DNA of 64,000 nt, taken from positions 1 to 64,000 of the forward strand of contig NZ_JAHXBF010000005.1 in assembly GCF_020103695.1 (NCBI RefSeq), written 5' to 3'. Positions 43,806 through 51,471 of this stretch are shown here, one piece after another. The notes under the pieces are model-generated. The model made no database searches and was not told where the DNA came from. It saw nothing but the letters and a program-made list of their open reading frames with translations. How positions within the stretch are numbered: the first letter of the stretch is position 1; the number at the start of each line of letters is the position of its first letter. This stretch comes from Hyalangium versicolor (GTDB lineage: Bacteria > Myxococcota > Myxococcia > Myxococcales > Myxococcaceae). The position numbers and the translations under genes are program-made.

Positions 43806-44846
43806 ATGCAGGGTGAGATGATTCGCAGCGAGACGCCGGTGCCTACCCCCCGCCGCGCACAGCTCACTGCCGGGCTCCTGAAGGAGGAGCGCGAGCAGCA
43901 TCAGGTTCTGGCCCAGTACGTGAAGCAGTGCATGATCGAGGGCACGGACTATGGCCGCATCGCCGGATCGGAGAAGCCGACGCTGCTCAAGCCGGGCGCC
44001 GAGAAGCTGATCGATCTGTTCGGCTGCACGCCCGAGTTCACCCTGGTTCCGGAGTTCTGCCACGAGGACTTCGAGAGCGGCTTCTTCAAGTACACGTTCC
44101 GTTGCCGCATCATCAGTCGGGAGCAGGGCAAGGTGCTGGCGGAGGGCTACGGTTCGGCGAACAGCCGCGAGAGCCGGTTCCGGTGGCGCGTGGCGAACCG
44201 CAAGTGCCCCGTCTGCAACAAGGACGCGATCATCCAGGGCAAGAGCGAGTACGGCGGTGGCTGGGTGTGCTTCAAGAAGAAGGGCGGCTGCGGAGAGAAG
44301 TACGCCTCGACAGACGAGCGCATCACCAGCCAGTCGGTGGGGCGGGTGGAGAACGAGGACATCGCGGATCTGGACAACACGATCCTGAAGATGGCGAAGA
44401 AGCGGGCCCAGGTGGACGGGGCGATCGCGCTGGCTCGCTGCTCGGACATGTTCACCCAGGACGTCGAGGACTTCATGCTGCAGGACCTGGGGAGCACGTC
44501 CGGGGCGCCGGCTCCGGTCTCGACTCCCAGCGGGGAGGCGGCGGGGGGGCATGAGCCTCTTCCTCCCTTGATGGCGGGCGAGAAGGCCCTCTCGTACGAA
44601 GTGGGGGCGAGCAAGGCCGAGGGAGCTCCGGTGCCTCTGACTTGGGGCGAGGCCAGCACGCTGGCGCGCGGGATTGCCGGGGCTCGGGATGCCCGGTCGC
44701 TGCGCAAGGTGGGCATGAGCATCAAGGAGGCTCGGGCCGGGGGGCGCATCTCCGAGCAGGAGCGCAGTGATCTGGAGAAGCTCTACCGCGCCAAGCAGCT
44801 GGAGCTGACGAACTCCTCGCGTCCCTCGATTCGCCGGGCCTCGTGA
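43806..44846 (+). CDS. Phage/mobile-element-type protein with internal zinc ribbon
   Basis: 346 aa from ATG 43806, GGAGG five bases upstream; ATG 43794 is possible. The N-terminal half has a pattern seen in many phage and prophage proteins: LAQYVKQCMIEGTDYGRIAG followed by KPTLLKPGAEKLIDLFG. Four Cys (134, 137 in CPVC; 155 and 162 in VCFKKKGGCG) form a zinc-ribbon-like insertion. A conserved-looking ILKMAKKRAQVDGAIALA helix follows. The C-terminus is a helical tail. Related phage proteins lie near recombination genes, so a DNA-binding or single-strand-annealing role is possible, but I cannot establish it. No other phage gene is nearby. Confidence 0.75.
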   Translation: MQGEMIRSETPVPTPRRAQLTAGLLKEEREQHQVLAQYVKQCMIEGTDYGRIAGSEKPTLLKPGAEKLIDLFGCTPEFTLVPEFCHEDFESGFFKYTFRCRIISREQGKVLAEGYGSANSRESRFRWRVANRKCPVCNKDAIIQGKSEYGGGWVCFKKKGGCGEKYASTDERITSQSVGRVENEDIADLDNTILKMAKKRAQVDGAIALARCSDMFTQDVEDFMLQDLGSTSGAPAPVSTPSGEAAGGHEPLPPLMAGEKALSYEVGASKAEGAPVPLTWGEASTLARGIAGARDARSLRKVGMSIKEARAGGRISEQERSDLEKLYRAKQLELTNSSRPSIRRAS

Positions 44847-44925
44847 TTCACGGTGCCAGCGTGATTCTCGGAGCGGGCTCGGGCGGGAAACTTGCGCGGC
44901 TACGGGCCTGTATCACCATGTGTGC

Positions 44926-45216
44926 ATGTTCGATAACCGCTCCGTCCGCAACGCTCGCCGCCTCTCGCTGATGCTCGGAAATCGCCTCTCGGCGCACACC
45001 ATGGATGTCTCTCCGGGTGGATTCAGCGTCGAGGCGCCCTTCGTCTTCATGCCCGGCTCGCAGCTCCACGGCACCGTCGAGGTGTCCGGCAACGAGCTGC
45101 CCTTCCGCGGAGAGGTGGTGTGGGCGCTCCCGGCCAGCCAGCCCGAGGCTCCCAGCCGCATGGGCGTGCGCTTCACCCAGGTTCCTCCCGAGGCCTGCGG
45201 CTTCCTCGAAGGGTAG
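44926..45216 (+). CDS. PilZ-domain protein
   Basis: 96 aa from ATG 44926; GTG 44920 is an alternative. Pattern: NARRLSLMLGNRL, then DVSPGGFSVEAPF, then FRGEVVWALP and MGVRFTQVPPE. This is the single-domain PilZ fold; the DxSxxG loop is intact and basic residues precede it, so cyclic-di-GMP binding is plausible, though the canonical RxxxR pair is not exact. Such stand-alone proteins relay c-di-GMP to motility or adhesion. Convergent with the following gene. Confidence 0.85.
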   Translation: MFDNRSVRNARRLSLMLGNRLSAHTMDVSPGGFSVEAPFVFMPGSQLHGTVEVSGNELPFRGEVVWALPASQPEAPSRMGVRFTQVPPEACGFLEG

Positions 45217-45253
45217 ACAACCCTTCCGCTCGCGGTGGGCGCTCTCGGGGCGC

Positions 45254-46636
45254 TCAGTCCCTCATGACTCCCGCGGTCTTCAGGACCTGGATCATCTCCT
45301 TCACCCGGAAGCCGTCCTTGCTGTCCGCCAGCTTGTGGAGCTCACGCCCCAGGGCGGGCGTATAGGCCTCGATGGCCGCGCGATACAGATCGTCCTCGGC
45401 GAAGGCCGTGTCCTCCAGCGCCTTGTTCAACAGCTGGAGCCCTCGGGGATCCTTCAGCCGCAGCAGCGCCGCAGTTCCAGCCGCCAGCGCGCGGGGACAC
45501 TGCTGCGCCAGCTGATACGCCGTCTCTGCCGCATCCGGCGTCTTGACGTACCCCAGCATCGCCAGTCCGTGAGCGCCGAACGTACCCCGGCAGAAGACGA
45601 AGCGATCGATGTCGGCCAGTGCCTGCGGACTGCCTTGCCGCGCGGCGGCCTCCAACTCGTTCTCCTGTGCGAACATGTCACCGCCTTGGTAGGTCACCTT
45701 GACCGGCACGGCGTAGCCGGCATTGACCAGATCCGCCGCCAGCCGGTTCCGGTTCGCCTCCGGGAACTTCGGCAGATCCCTCACCGCGCGCCGGGCCGCC
45801 GCATCCCGCGTGCTCATGGGCAGCAGGTGCTGCTGGGTGAGGGGCACCACCAGCCCGGGCTCGTACTTCCCCTTCTTGGCCAACGCGTCATACAGCGCGA
45901 TCGCGCACGCCGGCGCCAGGTGCGTGCTCTGCTCGGGGCCTCTCTTCATCGTCACTGTGAAGTCGTCGCCGCTCCGCCCCCAGCCGGAGATCTGGTACGT
46001 GCCCTTGGCCAGGCCCTCGACGAGCGCATCCGCCTGGAATCCGGCCTGATCGCACCGGGGATTCGGAGTCGCCCCCTCCATGCGCCGGACGAGCCGCTGC
46101 GCATCCTCGTTCACCCGCTCGCCCGTTCGGTACGCCGCGCAGCGTGAGGCGGGCTCCACCACGGAGAGGACCCGCGCTTCCTTCTCGTTTTCCAGCCGCT
46201 TCAGCGCCCCGGGCAGCGCTCCAGGCACGCTGGACGACACCATGAGCGCGAGCGCTCGATCGAAGGGCTCCTCCGAGCCGAGCAGCGATTCCCGCAGCGC
46301 TCGATCCTCCTGGAGCATCTCGGTGGCCAGCTTCACCGCGCTCAGCGGCAGTTGCGACCCTTCCAATCGGCCGGCCATGGAGATCCGCCCGCCGAACATG
46401 TGACACCCCACCTGCACCGCCGAGACGGACAGGGCCAGGTGTTCACCTCCGGCGCGAGCCACCTTCGCCAGCACGTCATAGCCCGCCGCCCCGTTCGAGC
46501 GCAGGAGGGTGGCCGCGCTCTTCTGCTGCTCCGGATCCTCAAGCTGGAAGACGGCCTTCCACAGCGCCTTGTCATCGGCGGCGTGGGCGGCTGCTGACAG
46601 ACAGAGCAGCGTGAAGAGCAGGGCAGGCTGGCGCAT
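45254..46636 (-). CDS. Secreted HEAT-like helical protein
   Basis: 460 aa from ATG 46636, GGAGGG five bases upstream. Signal peptide MRQPALLFTLLCLSAAAHA-A. The rest is helical, with short hydrophobic repeats (DPEQQKSAATLLRSNGAAGYDVLAKVARAGG; TPDAAETAYQLAQQC) like HEAT/armadillo or Sel1 proteins. Cys are few (SRCAAY, PRCDQAG, FCRGTF). No catalytic motif. Possibly a periplasmic scaffold. Followed on the same strand by nothing; the pseudokinase lies 76 bases upstream on the same strand and may be co-transcribed. Confidence 0.75.
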   Translation of the reverse strand: MRQPALLFTLLCLSAAAHAADDKALWKAVFQLEDPEQQKSAATLLRSNGAAGYDVLAKVARAGGEHLALSVSAVQVGCHMFGGRISMAGRLEGSQLPLSAVKLATEMLQEDRALRESLLGSEEPFDRALALMVSSSVPGALPGALKRLENEKEARVLSVVEPASRCAAYRTGERVNEDAQRLVRRMEGATPNPRCDQAGFQADALVEGLAKGTYQISGWGRSGDDFTVTMKRGPEQSTHLAPACAIALYDALAKKGKYEPGLVVPLTQQHLLPMSTRDAAARRAVRDLPKFPEANRNRLAADLVNAGYAVPVKVTYQGGDMFAQENELEAAARQGSPQALADIDRFVFCRGTFGAHGLAMLGYVKTPDAAETAYQLAQQCPRALAAGTAALLRLKDPRGLQLLNKALEDTAFAEDDLYRAAIEAYTPALGRELHKLADSKDGFRVKEMIQVLKTAGVMRD

Positions 46637-46712
46637 GGGAACCCTCCGGGCAGGGACGCGCGGAGTCTCGCAAAAACGCGTCGGTGCCCGGAAGCCCCCC
46701 TGCTCCAGCGGT

Positions 46713-47726
46713 TCAGTGGATGTCGAAATCCTTGGGCGGTTCGATCCGGGCGTACTCCCGTTGCCGCTGGGTCTCTCGCTGGATGTCCTCCGAGAAGGTG
46801 GTCCGCATGTACTGCCTCAGATCTTCCCGATCGAAGTTCGCGTCCCGGTGGATGAGGAAGTCCTGGAGTTGATCCTCCAGCTCGCTGGCGTACGCGTAGC
46901 GCTCCCGCACGTCCTTCGCGAGCGCCTGCAGGACGATCCGATCCAACGGCCGGGGGACGAACGGGTTGTGCGAGGACGGCGGCGTCGCCTGTGCCTTGCG
47001 CGTCAGCTCCATGGTCGCCAGATCGCTGTCTCCCATGAAGGGGCGCTGGCCCGTGAGCAGCTCGTAGAGACACACCCCGATGGCGAACACGTCCGAGCGC
47101 CGATCCAGCACCGAGCCGTCAATCTGCTCCGGGCTCATGTACCCGATCTTCCCCTTGAGGATGCCGGGCTGCGTCTGCGTCACCCGCCCGGCCGCCTTGG
47201 CGATGCCGAAGTCGATCACCTTCACGTCGCCCTCGAACGAGATCAGCACGTCATCGAGCGACAGCCCGCGGTGGACGATGTTCAGCTCGCGTCCCCGGCC
47301 GTCCGTCTTGCGATGCGCGTAGTCCAGCCCCGCGCACATGCGCGAGATGCAGTAGCACGCCATGGGCAGCGGCATCGGCGTGGCCGCCCGCCGGAAGTGA
47401 TCGAACAGCTCTCCCAGCGACTTGCCCGGCACGTACTCCTGCGACAGGAAGGGGTAGGGGCCGATCTGTCCCAGCTCGAAGGCCTGCGCCACGTTCGCGT
47501 GGAGCAACTGCAACCCGATCCTCCCCTCGTCGAGGAACATCGAGATGAACTCCTCGTCATCCGCGAAGTGGGGGAGGATCCGCTTCAAGGCCACCAGCCG
47601 GCCGAGCCCCTCGGCTCCGAACATCTTCGCGCGCCAGATCTCGGCCATCCCGCCAATGCCGAAGCGATCCAGCAAAAGGTAATCCCCAAAGGGAAGGGGC
47701 TGTCGCTTGGGTGAATGCGTCGTCAA
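46713..47726 (-). CDS. Ser/Thr kinase-like protein, probable pseudokinase (HRG for HRD)
   Basis: 337 aa from TTG 47726, AAGGAG eight bases upstream. The kinase fold is complete: Gly-rich loop GIGGMAEIW, Lys48 in VALKR, Glu67 in the C-helix, DFG at Asp172, and GYMSPEQIDG in the activation/APE region. The catalytic loop reads VHRGLSLDDVLI. The catalytic Asp is Gly154 and the metal-binding Asn is Asp159. GGG for GAC/GAT needs two base changes, so it is unlikely to be a read error. The C-terminus has no sensor domain or membrane span. It may bind ATP and regulate another kinase or bind partners. Confidence 0.9.
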   Translation of the reverse strand: MTTHSPKRQPLPFGDYLLLDRFGIGGMAEIWRAKMFGAEGLGRLVALKRILPHFADDEEFISMFLDEGRIGLQLLHANVAQAFELGQIGPYPFLSQEYVPGKSLGELFDHFRRAATPMPLPMACYCISRMCAGLDYAHRKTDGRGRELNIVHRGLSLDDVLISFEGDVKVIDFGIAKAAGRVTQTQPGILKGKIGYMSPEQIDGSVLDRRSDVFAIGVCLYELLTGQRPFMGDSDLATMELTRKAQATPPSSHNPFVPRPLDRIVLQALAKDVRERYAYASELEDQLQDFLIHRDANFDREDLRQYMRTTFSEDIQRETQRQREYARIEPPKDFDIH

Positions 47727-47928
47727 GGTGTTAGCTCCTTAGGGCGCGTCATGAGGTTCCGTGGAGAGACGGCACCTCGGAATGGAGTCCCGGCGGAAGC
47801 GTTGCGCCTGTTCTGCCACCTCGCCCCCCGTGGCGCGTTCCTACAAATAATTGTCGCTGCGGTGGAAAATTGCGTCGTCACTTGCCATTATTATTCTGGA
47901 AATCAGTAAAGTTCGCAAAGGAGAGAAA

Positions 47929-48696
47929 ATGCGTTTCAGCTTGGCGGTAATCGCGGCCCTGTGTGTCCTGGTTTCCTCGGGTAGGGCCGAGGCTGGAAAC
48001 GATCACACACCCACCTACGTACTGGTCCATGGTGCGTTCCATGGGGGCTGGTCCTGGCAGAAGGTGGCGGAGAAGCTGCGTGCAGGTGATGCGCAGGTGT
48101 ACACGCCGACCCTGACAGGGTTGGGCGAGCGCGCGCACCTGGCGCGGCCGGACGTGGGGCTCTCCACCCATGTGCAGGACATCGTCTCGCTGATCCAGAT
48201 GGAGGATCTGCACGACGTCATCCTGGTGGGACACAGCTACGCCGGAATGGTGATCACCGGAGTGGCCGCGGCGATTCCCTCGCGCATCAAGAAGTTGGTG
48301 TACCTGGACGCGGTGATCCCTGAGCCGGGGCAGTCCTTCTTCGGGATGATCGGTTTCCCGGCGCCTCCCCCGGAAGTGACGATGCTGCCGTCGTTCCCGC
48401 CTGAGGACTTCGGGCTGACGGAGGACGATGACATTGCCTATGTCGGCGCGCGTCTGCGTCCGCAGCCGACGGCCACCTTCGAGGAGCCGCTGGTGTTCAG
48501 CTGGAGCACGCTGTCGAAGATCCCCAAGGCCTATATCCGCTGCACGGGGGAGTGGTTCTCTCGGGAGACGTTCAAGGCGTTCGCGGCCAAGGCGCGGGCG
48601 TGGCACTGGGACTATGACGAGATCGACTCGGGCCACGATGCGATGGTGACGGAGGTCTCGGACACGGTGAAGGCGATCCGCCGCGCCGCGCGCTGA
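47929..48696 (+). CDS. Secreted alpha/beta hydrolase (esterase-like)
   Basis: 255 aa from ATG 47929, AAAGGAGAG just upstream. Signal peptide FSLAVIAALCVLVSSGRAEA. Oxyanion region VHGAFHGGWSW, nucleophile Ser103 in GHSYAG, catalytic His in DSGHDAM near the C-terminus. The pattern matches methylesterase/salicylate-esterase-like hydrolases (HNL/EST group). It would cleave small esters outside the cytoplasm; substrate unknown. The 202-base gap in front holds an AT-rich block at 47845-47915, a likely promoter. Confidence 0.88.
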   Translation: MRFSLAVIAALCVLVSSGRAEAGNDHTPTYVLVHGAFHGGWSWQKVAEKLRAGDAQVYTPTLTGLGERAHLARPDVGLSTHVQDIVSLIQMEDLHDVILVGHSYAGMVITGVAAAIPSRIKKLVYLDAVIPEPGQSFFGMIGFPAPPPEVTMLPSFPPEDFGLTEDDDIAYVGARLRPQPTATFEEPLVFSWSTLSKIPKAYIRCTGEWFSRETFKAFAAKARAWHWDYDEIDSGHDAMVTEVSDTVKAIRRAAR

Positions 48697-48751
48697 GGAG
48701 GAACCTGCGCATCCCTTCTCCGGTCGTCTACACTGACGGCCGGAGGGGGCA

Positions 48752-49837
48752 ATGCGCAAAACATGGTGTGTGCTCGCAGGGTGGTTGGTCTCCATGTCGG
48801 CTCTGGCGCAAGTCGAGCCACCGGATGCGCCGAAGGTCCCGGATGATGGAGGCCCAGCGCGCGTCTACTATGCACACTCCTATCTCGATGGCGCTTGGAG
48901 CATCGCCGGCCTGGGTGACCTGCTCTCGGTGCACGTGCAGAACTTCGATGCCCTGATGAAGGAGACGAGCAACACCTGCAACGGGATCATCCTCTTCATC
49001 GACGGAATAGCCATCCAGGGGTTGCAGCCGCTGTCGTGTGATGCGGTGAACGGGCACGTGCGGTACCGGTTGCAGCGCACCCCGAAGTCGGACGATATCT
49101 GGCACGGGCTGCTCGGGGGGCCGACGCGCTACGTGCGCCCGGTCAGCATCAGCGTGGGGGCCACGGACCAGTTCCCCCTGCCTACGAGCGTCATGGATTT
49201 CCAACTCGAGATTGTTCCTCGTGCGATGCTGTTCCTGTTCATCGGTCTGCTGGTGGGCGGGGCGCTGGCGTTCCTGCGGCTGTGCCGGAAGGGTGGGCTG
49301 ATCCGCAGCGGCTCGCCGACGGTGACCATCGATAAGCGTCCCTACAACCTCGCGCTGTTCCAGATGGCCTTCTGGCTCTTCCTCGTGGTCGCGGCCTACC
49401 TCTTCATCTGGCTGATCAACGGGGAGCTCGACACGATCACGGACTCGGTGTTGGGACTGCTGGGCATCGGGACGGGGACAGCGCTGGTGTCGACGCTGAT
49501 CGACAAGAACAAGCAGCCATTGACGGTCCAGGGGAGCAGCGCTGTGCCCCCTGAGGCCGGCAAGCCCCTGGAGTCCAGGGGCTTCTTGAACGATGTGCTC
49601 ACGGATGAGACTGGCAACCTCAGCCTCCACCGTTTCCAGCTCTTCATCTGGACGCTGGTGCTCGGTGTCATCTTCTGTAGCTCGGTCTACAGGAGCCTCT
49701 CGATGCCGGAGTTCAGCGCCACTCTGCTGGGGCTGATGGGGATCAGCTCCGGGACGTATCTGGGCTTCAAGGTACCCGAGGGCAAGAAGGAAGCGGCTCC
49801 CACTGCTCCCGCAGCTCCCGAGGGTGGGGCGTCGTAG
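48752..49837 (+). CDS. Membrane protein with internally duplicated two-helix unit
   Basis: 361 aa from ATG 48752, GGAGG upstream. A signal peptide (MRKTWCVLAGWLVSMSALAQ) and an extracytoplasmic part of about 140 residues precede a single span (MLFLFIGLLVGGALAFLRL) and then two similar units: FQMAFWLFLVVAAYLFIWLI with LGLLGIGTGTALVSTLID, and FQLFIWTLVLGVIF with LLGLMGISSGTYLGFK. The GIGTGT/GISSGT turns are conserved between units. Function not known. The Ala/Pro tail is cytoplasmic or linker-like. Probably co-transcribed with the esterase (55 bases apart). Confidence 0.8.
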   Translation: MRKTWCVLAGWLVSMSALAQVEPPDAPKVPDDGGPARVYYAHSYLDGAWSIAGLGDLLSVHVQNFDALMKETSNTCNGIILFIDGIAIQGLQPLSCDAVNGHVRYRLQRTPKSDDIWHGLLGGPTRYVRPVSISVGATDQFPLPTSVMDFQLEIVPRAMLFLFIGLLVGGALAFLRLCRKGGLIRSGSPTVTIDKRPYNLALFQMAFWLFLVVAAYLFIWLINGELDTITDSVLGLLGIGTGTALVSTLIDKNKQPLTVQGSSAVPPEAGKPLESRGFLNDVLTDETGNLSLHRFQLFIWTLVLGVIFCSSVYRSLSMPEFSATLLGLMGISSGTYLGFKVPEGKKEAAPTAPAAPEGGAS

Positions 49838-49869
49838 CGCCCCCCTTGGAGGGACGCTCCGGCCAGGGC

Positions 49870-50898
49870 TCAGACCGGCGAGGCTTCCACGATGGAGAGA
49901 GCCCGCCGGGTGGGCACCACTCGCACCAGTGAGAAGCCGCTGTCGGCCAGCAGCCCGCGGAACTCCTCCTCGGTGCGTTCGCGGCCACCCACGAGCACGA
50001 GCATCTCCAGGTCCAACAGCTTCGCCGGGTCCGGCGAGTTGCCGGGCTGCACGACCTGCTCCACCAGCAGTAGCCGGGCCGAAGGCTTCATGGCACGGCG
50101 ACAGTTTCGGAGGATGGCGCCGGTGCGCTCATCGTTCCAGTTGTGGAGGATGTACTTGAGCAGATAGGCATCGGCGCCCGAGGGAACGGACTCGAAGAAG
50201 TCTCCCCCCACGCGTTCGCAGCGCGCATCGAGCCCATGAGCATTCACGGCATCCTGCTCATTCGCCACCACGGAGGGCCGGTCGAAGAGGATGCCGCGCA
50301 GGCCCGGGTGGGCGTTCAGGAGCGTCGCCAACAGGTGCCCGCGCCCGCCGCCCACGTCCACCAGCGTCCCCGAGGTGAGGAAGGCCCAGGCATCACGGAT
50401 GGCGTCGTTCTCCACGGAGGAGAAGCTCGTCATCGAGTGATCGAAGATCTTCTCCTGCTCGGGGTTCTGGCCGAGGTACGTGTAGAGCGGCTGACCGACC
50501 ATCTTCGCCATGGCCGGCTCTCCAGTGCGGACGCTCTCGAGGATTCCCTCGAAGGTGCGCCAGTGCCAGTGGGAGCCCAGCATCCGAGCCAGGGCGCGCA
50601 TGGAGCCCGGAGTATCGCTGCGCAGGAACTGTCCCAGCGGAGTCAGCGCGAAGTGACGGGGCTCCGGCTCCGAGAGCAGCCCCACGCTCGCCAGGGCACG
50701 CAGCACCCGGTACAGCGCGGAGGCGTCGGTCTGGCAGGCCTTGGCGAGCTCCTCGCTGTCCCGGGGCCCGGAGGCGAGGTGGTCCGCGACGCCGAGTTCG
50801 GCGGCGACATAGATGGCGCGCAGGGACCAGAATCCGAAGATCATGTTCCGGAGGACAGCGGGATCCGCGGGTGGAGCGCCGGTGGGGGAGTCGGCCAT
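49870..50898 (-). CDS. SAM-dependent O-methyltransferase (plant-type/secondary metabolism)
   Basis: 342 aa from ATG 50898, AGGAG six bases upstream. An N-terminal winged-helix dimerisation domain (ELGVADHLASGPRDSEELAKACQTDASALYRVLRAL) precedes the methyltransferase fold. SAM motif I LVDVGGGRGHLLA, then RGILFDRPSVV, and catalytic-region LLKYILHNWNDE, where the His and Asp-Glu fit the general-base region. Family 2 O-methyltransferases act on hydroxyl groups of small aromatic or polyketide metabolites. No biosynthetic cluster is seen here. Confidence 0.92.
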   Translation of the reverse strand: MADSPTGAPPADPAVLRNMIFGFWSLRAIYVAAELGVADHLASGPRDSEELAKACQTDASALYRVLRALASVGLLSEPEPRHFALTPLGQFLRSDTPGSMRALARMLGSHWHWRTFEGILESVRTGEPAMAKMVGQPLYTYLGQNPEQEKIFDHSMTSFSSVENDAIRDAWAFLTSGTLVDVGGGRGHLLATLLNAHPGLRGILFDRPSVVANEQDAVNAHGLDARCERVGGDFFESVPSGADAYLLKYILHNWNDERTGAILRNCRRAMKPSARLLLVEQVVQPGNSPDPAKLLDLEMLVLVGGRERTEEEFRGLLADSGFSLVRVVPTRRALSIVEASPV

Positions 50899-50919
50899 GA
50901 ATTACTCCTGAGGGGGGAT

Positions 50920-51309
50920 TCAGCTCTTGCCGGCGAGCGCGCGGAGCTCCTTGAGCACCGTGAACGCGGTCTCCTTGTCCGGCATGATGTTGGAGGCGTA
51001 CTGGTTGAGGCTGGCCTGCAGGCGGATGGCGGCGCGCGTCGTGTTCTCCGTGGAGCCGTAGCGGACGGTGGCCAGGGTGTAGCGAGCCGTCACTTCCTTG
51101 GCGATGGGGCCATACGCGGGCGCCATGTGGGCCGAGAGGTGGAAGTCCCGGATGTCGATGGCGAGGTAGAACTTGTGGGGCACGGAGCTGAGTGCTTCCC
51201 GGAGCAGTGAGGCCCACTCCTGGAGTGCCGAGACGCTGTCGATGCGAACGTCGATGCACGTCAGCACGTAGATGTCGTGGGCCTTTTCGTAATGCAGTGG
51301 CATCTTCAT
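50920..51309 (-). CDS. Small STAS/SpoIIAA-like protein
   Basis: 129 aa from ATG 51309, GGAG with seven to ten bases to the start; the frame continues to 51456 but is not protein-like there. Alternating strands and helices (HDIYVLTCIDVRIDSVSALQEWASLLREALSS; HKFYLAIDIRDFHLSAH) resemble SpoIIAA/STAS-like proteins. No Ser phospho-site is evident. Twenty-one bases separate it from the methyltransferase start, so they are probably one operon. Confidence 0.7.
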   Translation of the reverse strand: MKMPLHYEKAHDIYVLTCIDVRIDSVSALQEWASLLREALSSVPHKFYLAIDIRDFHLSAHMAPAYGPIAKEVTARYTLATVRYGSTENTTRAAIRLQASLNQYASNIMPDKETAFTVLKELRALAGKS

Positions 51310-51431
51310 GGTGGGCCTTCTCCGGCGCTCAGCGCCGCCGGGCCCGCAAGATACGAGGCCCGAGCCTGCTCCGGGAAGAGTCCCCCACGACACCCCAGGG
51401 CTATCCCCAGTTCCCAGGGCTTCCAGGACAG

Positions 51432-51454
51432 GCGCGAGGAGCAAGTCCTCGCGC
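51432..51454 (-). terminator. Perfect nine-base hairpin after the vWA gene
   Basis: GCGCGAGGA (51432-51440) pairs with TCCTCGCGC (51446-51454) across a five-base loop, 18 bases beyond the vWA stop at 51472. Strong stem, no U-run. Confidence 0.5.
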
Positions 51455-51471
51455 ACCGTCCGTGAGGAGGG

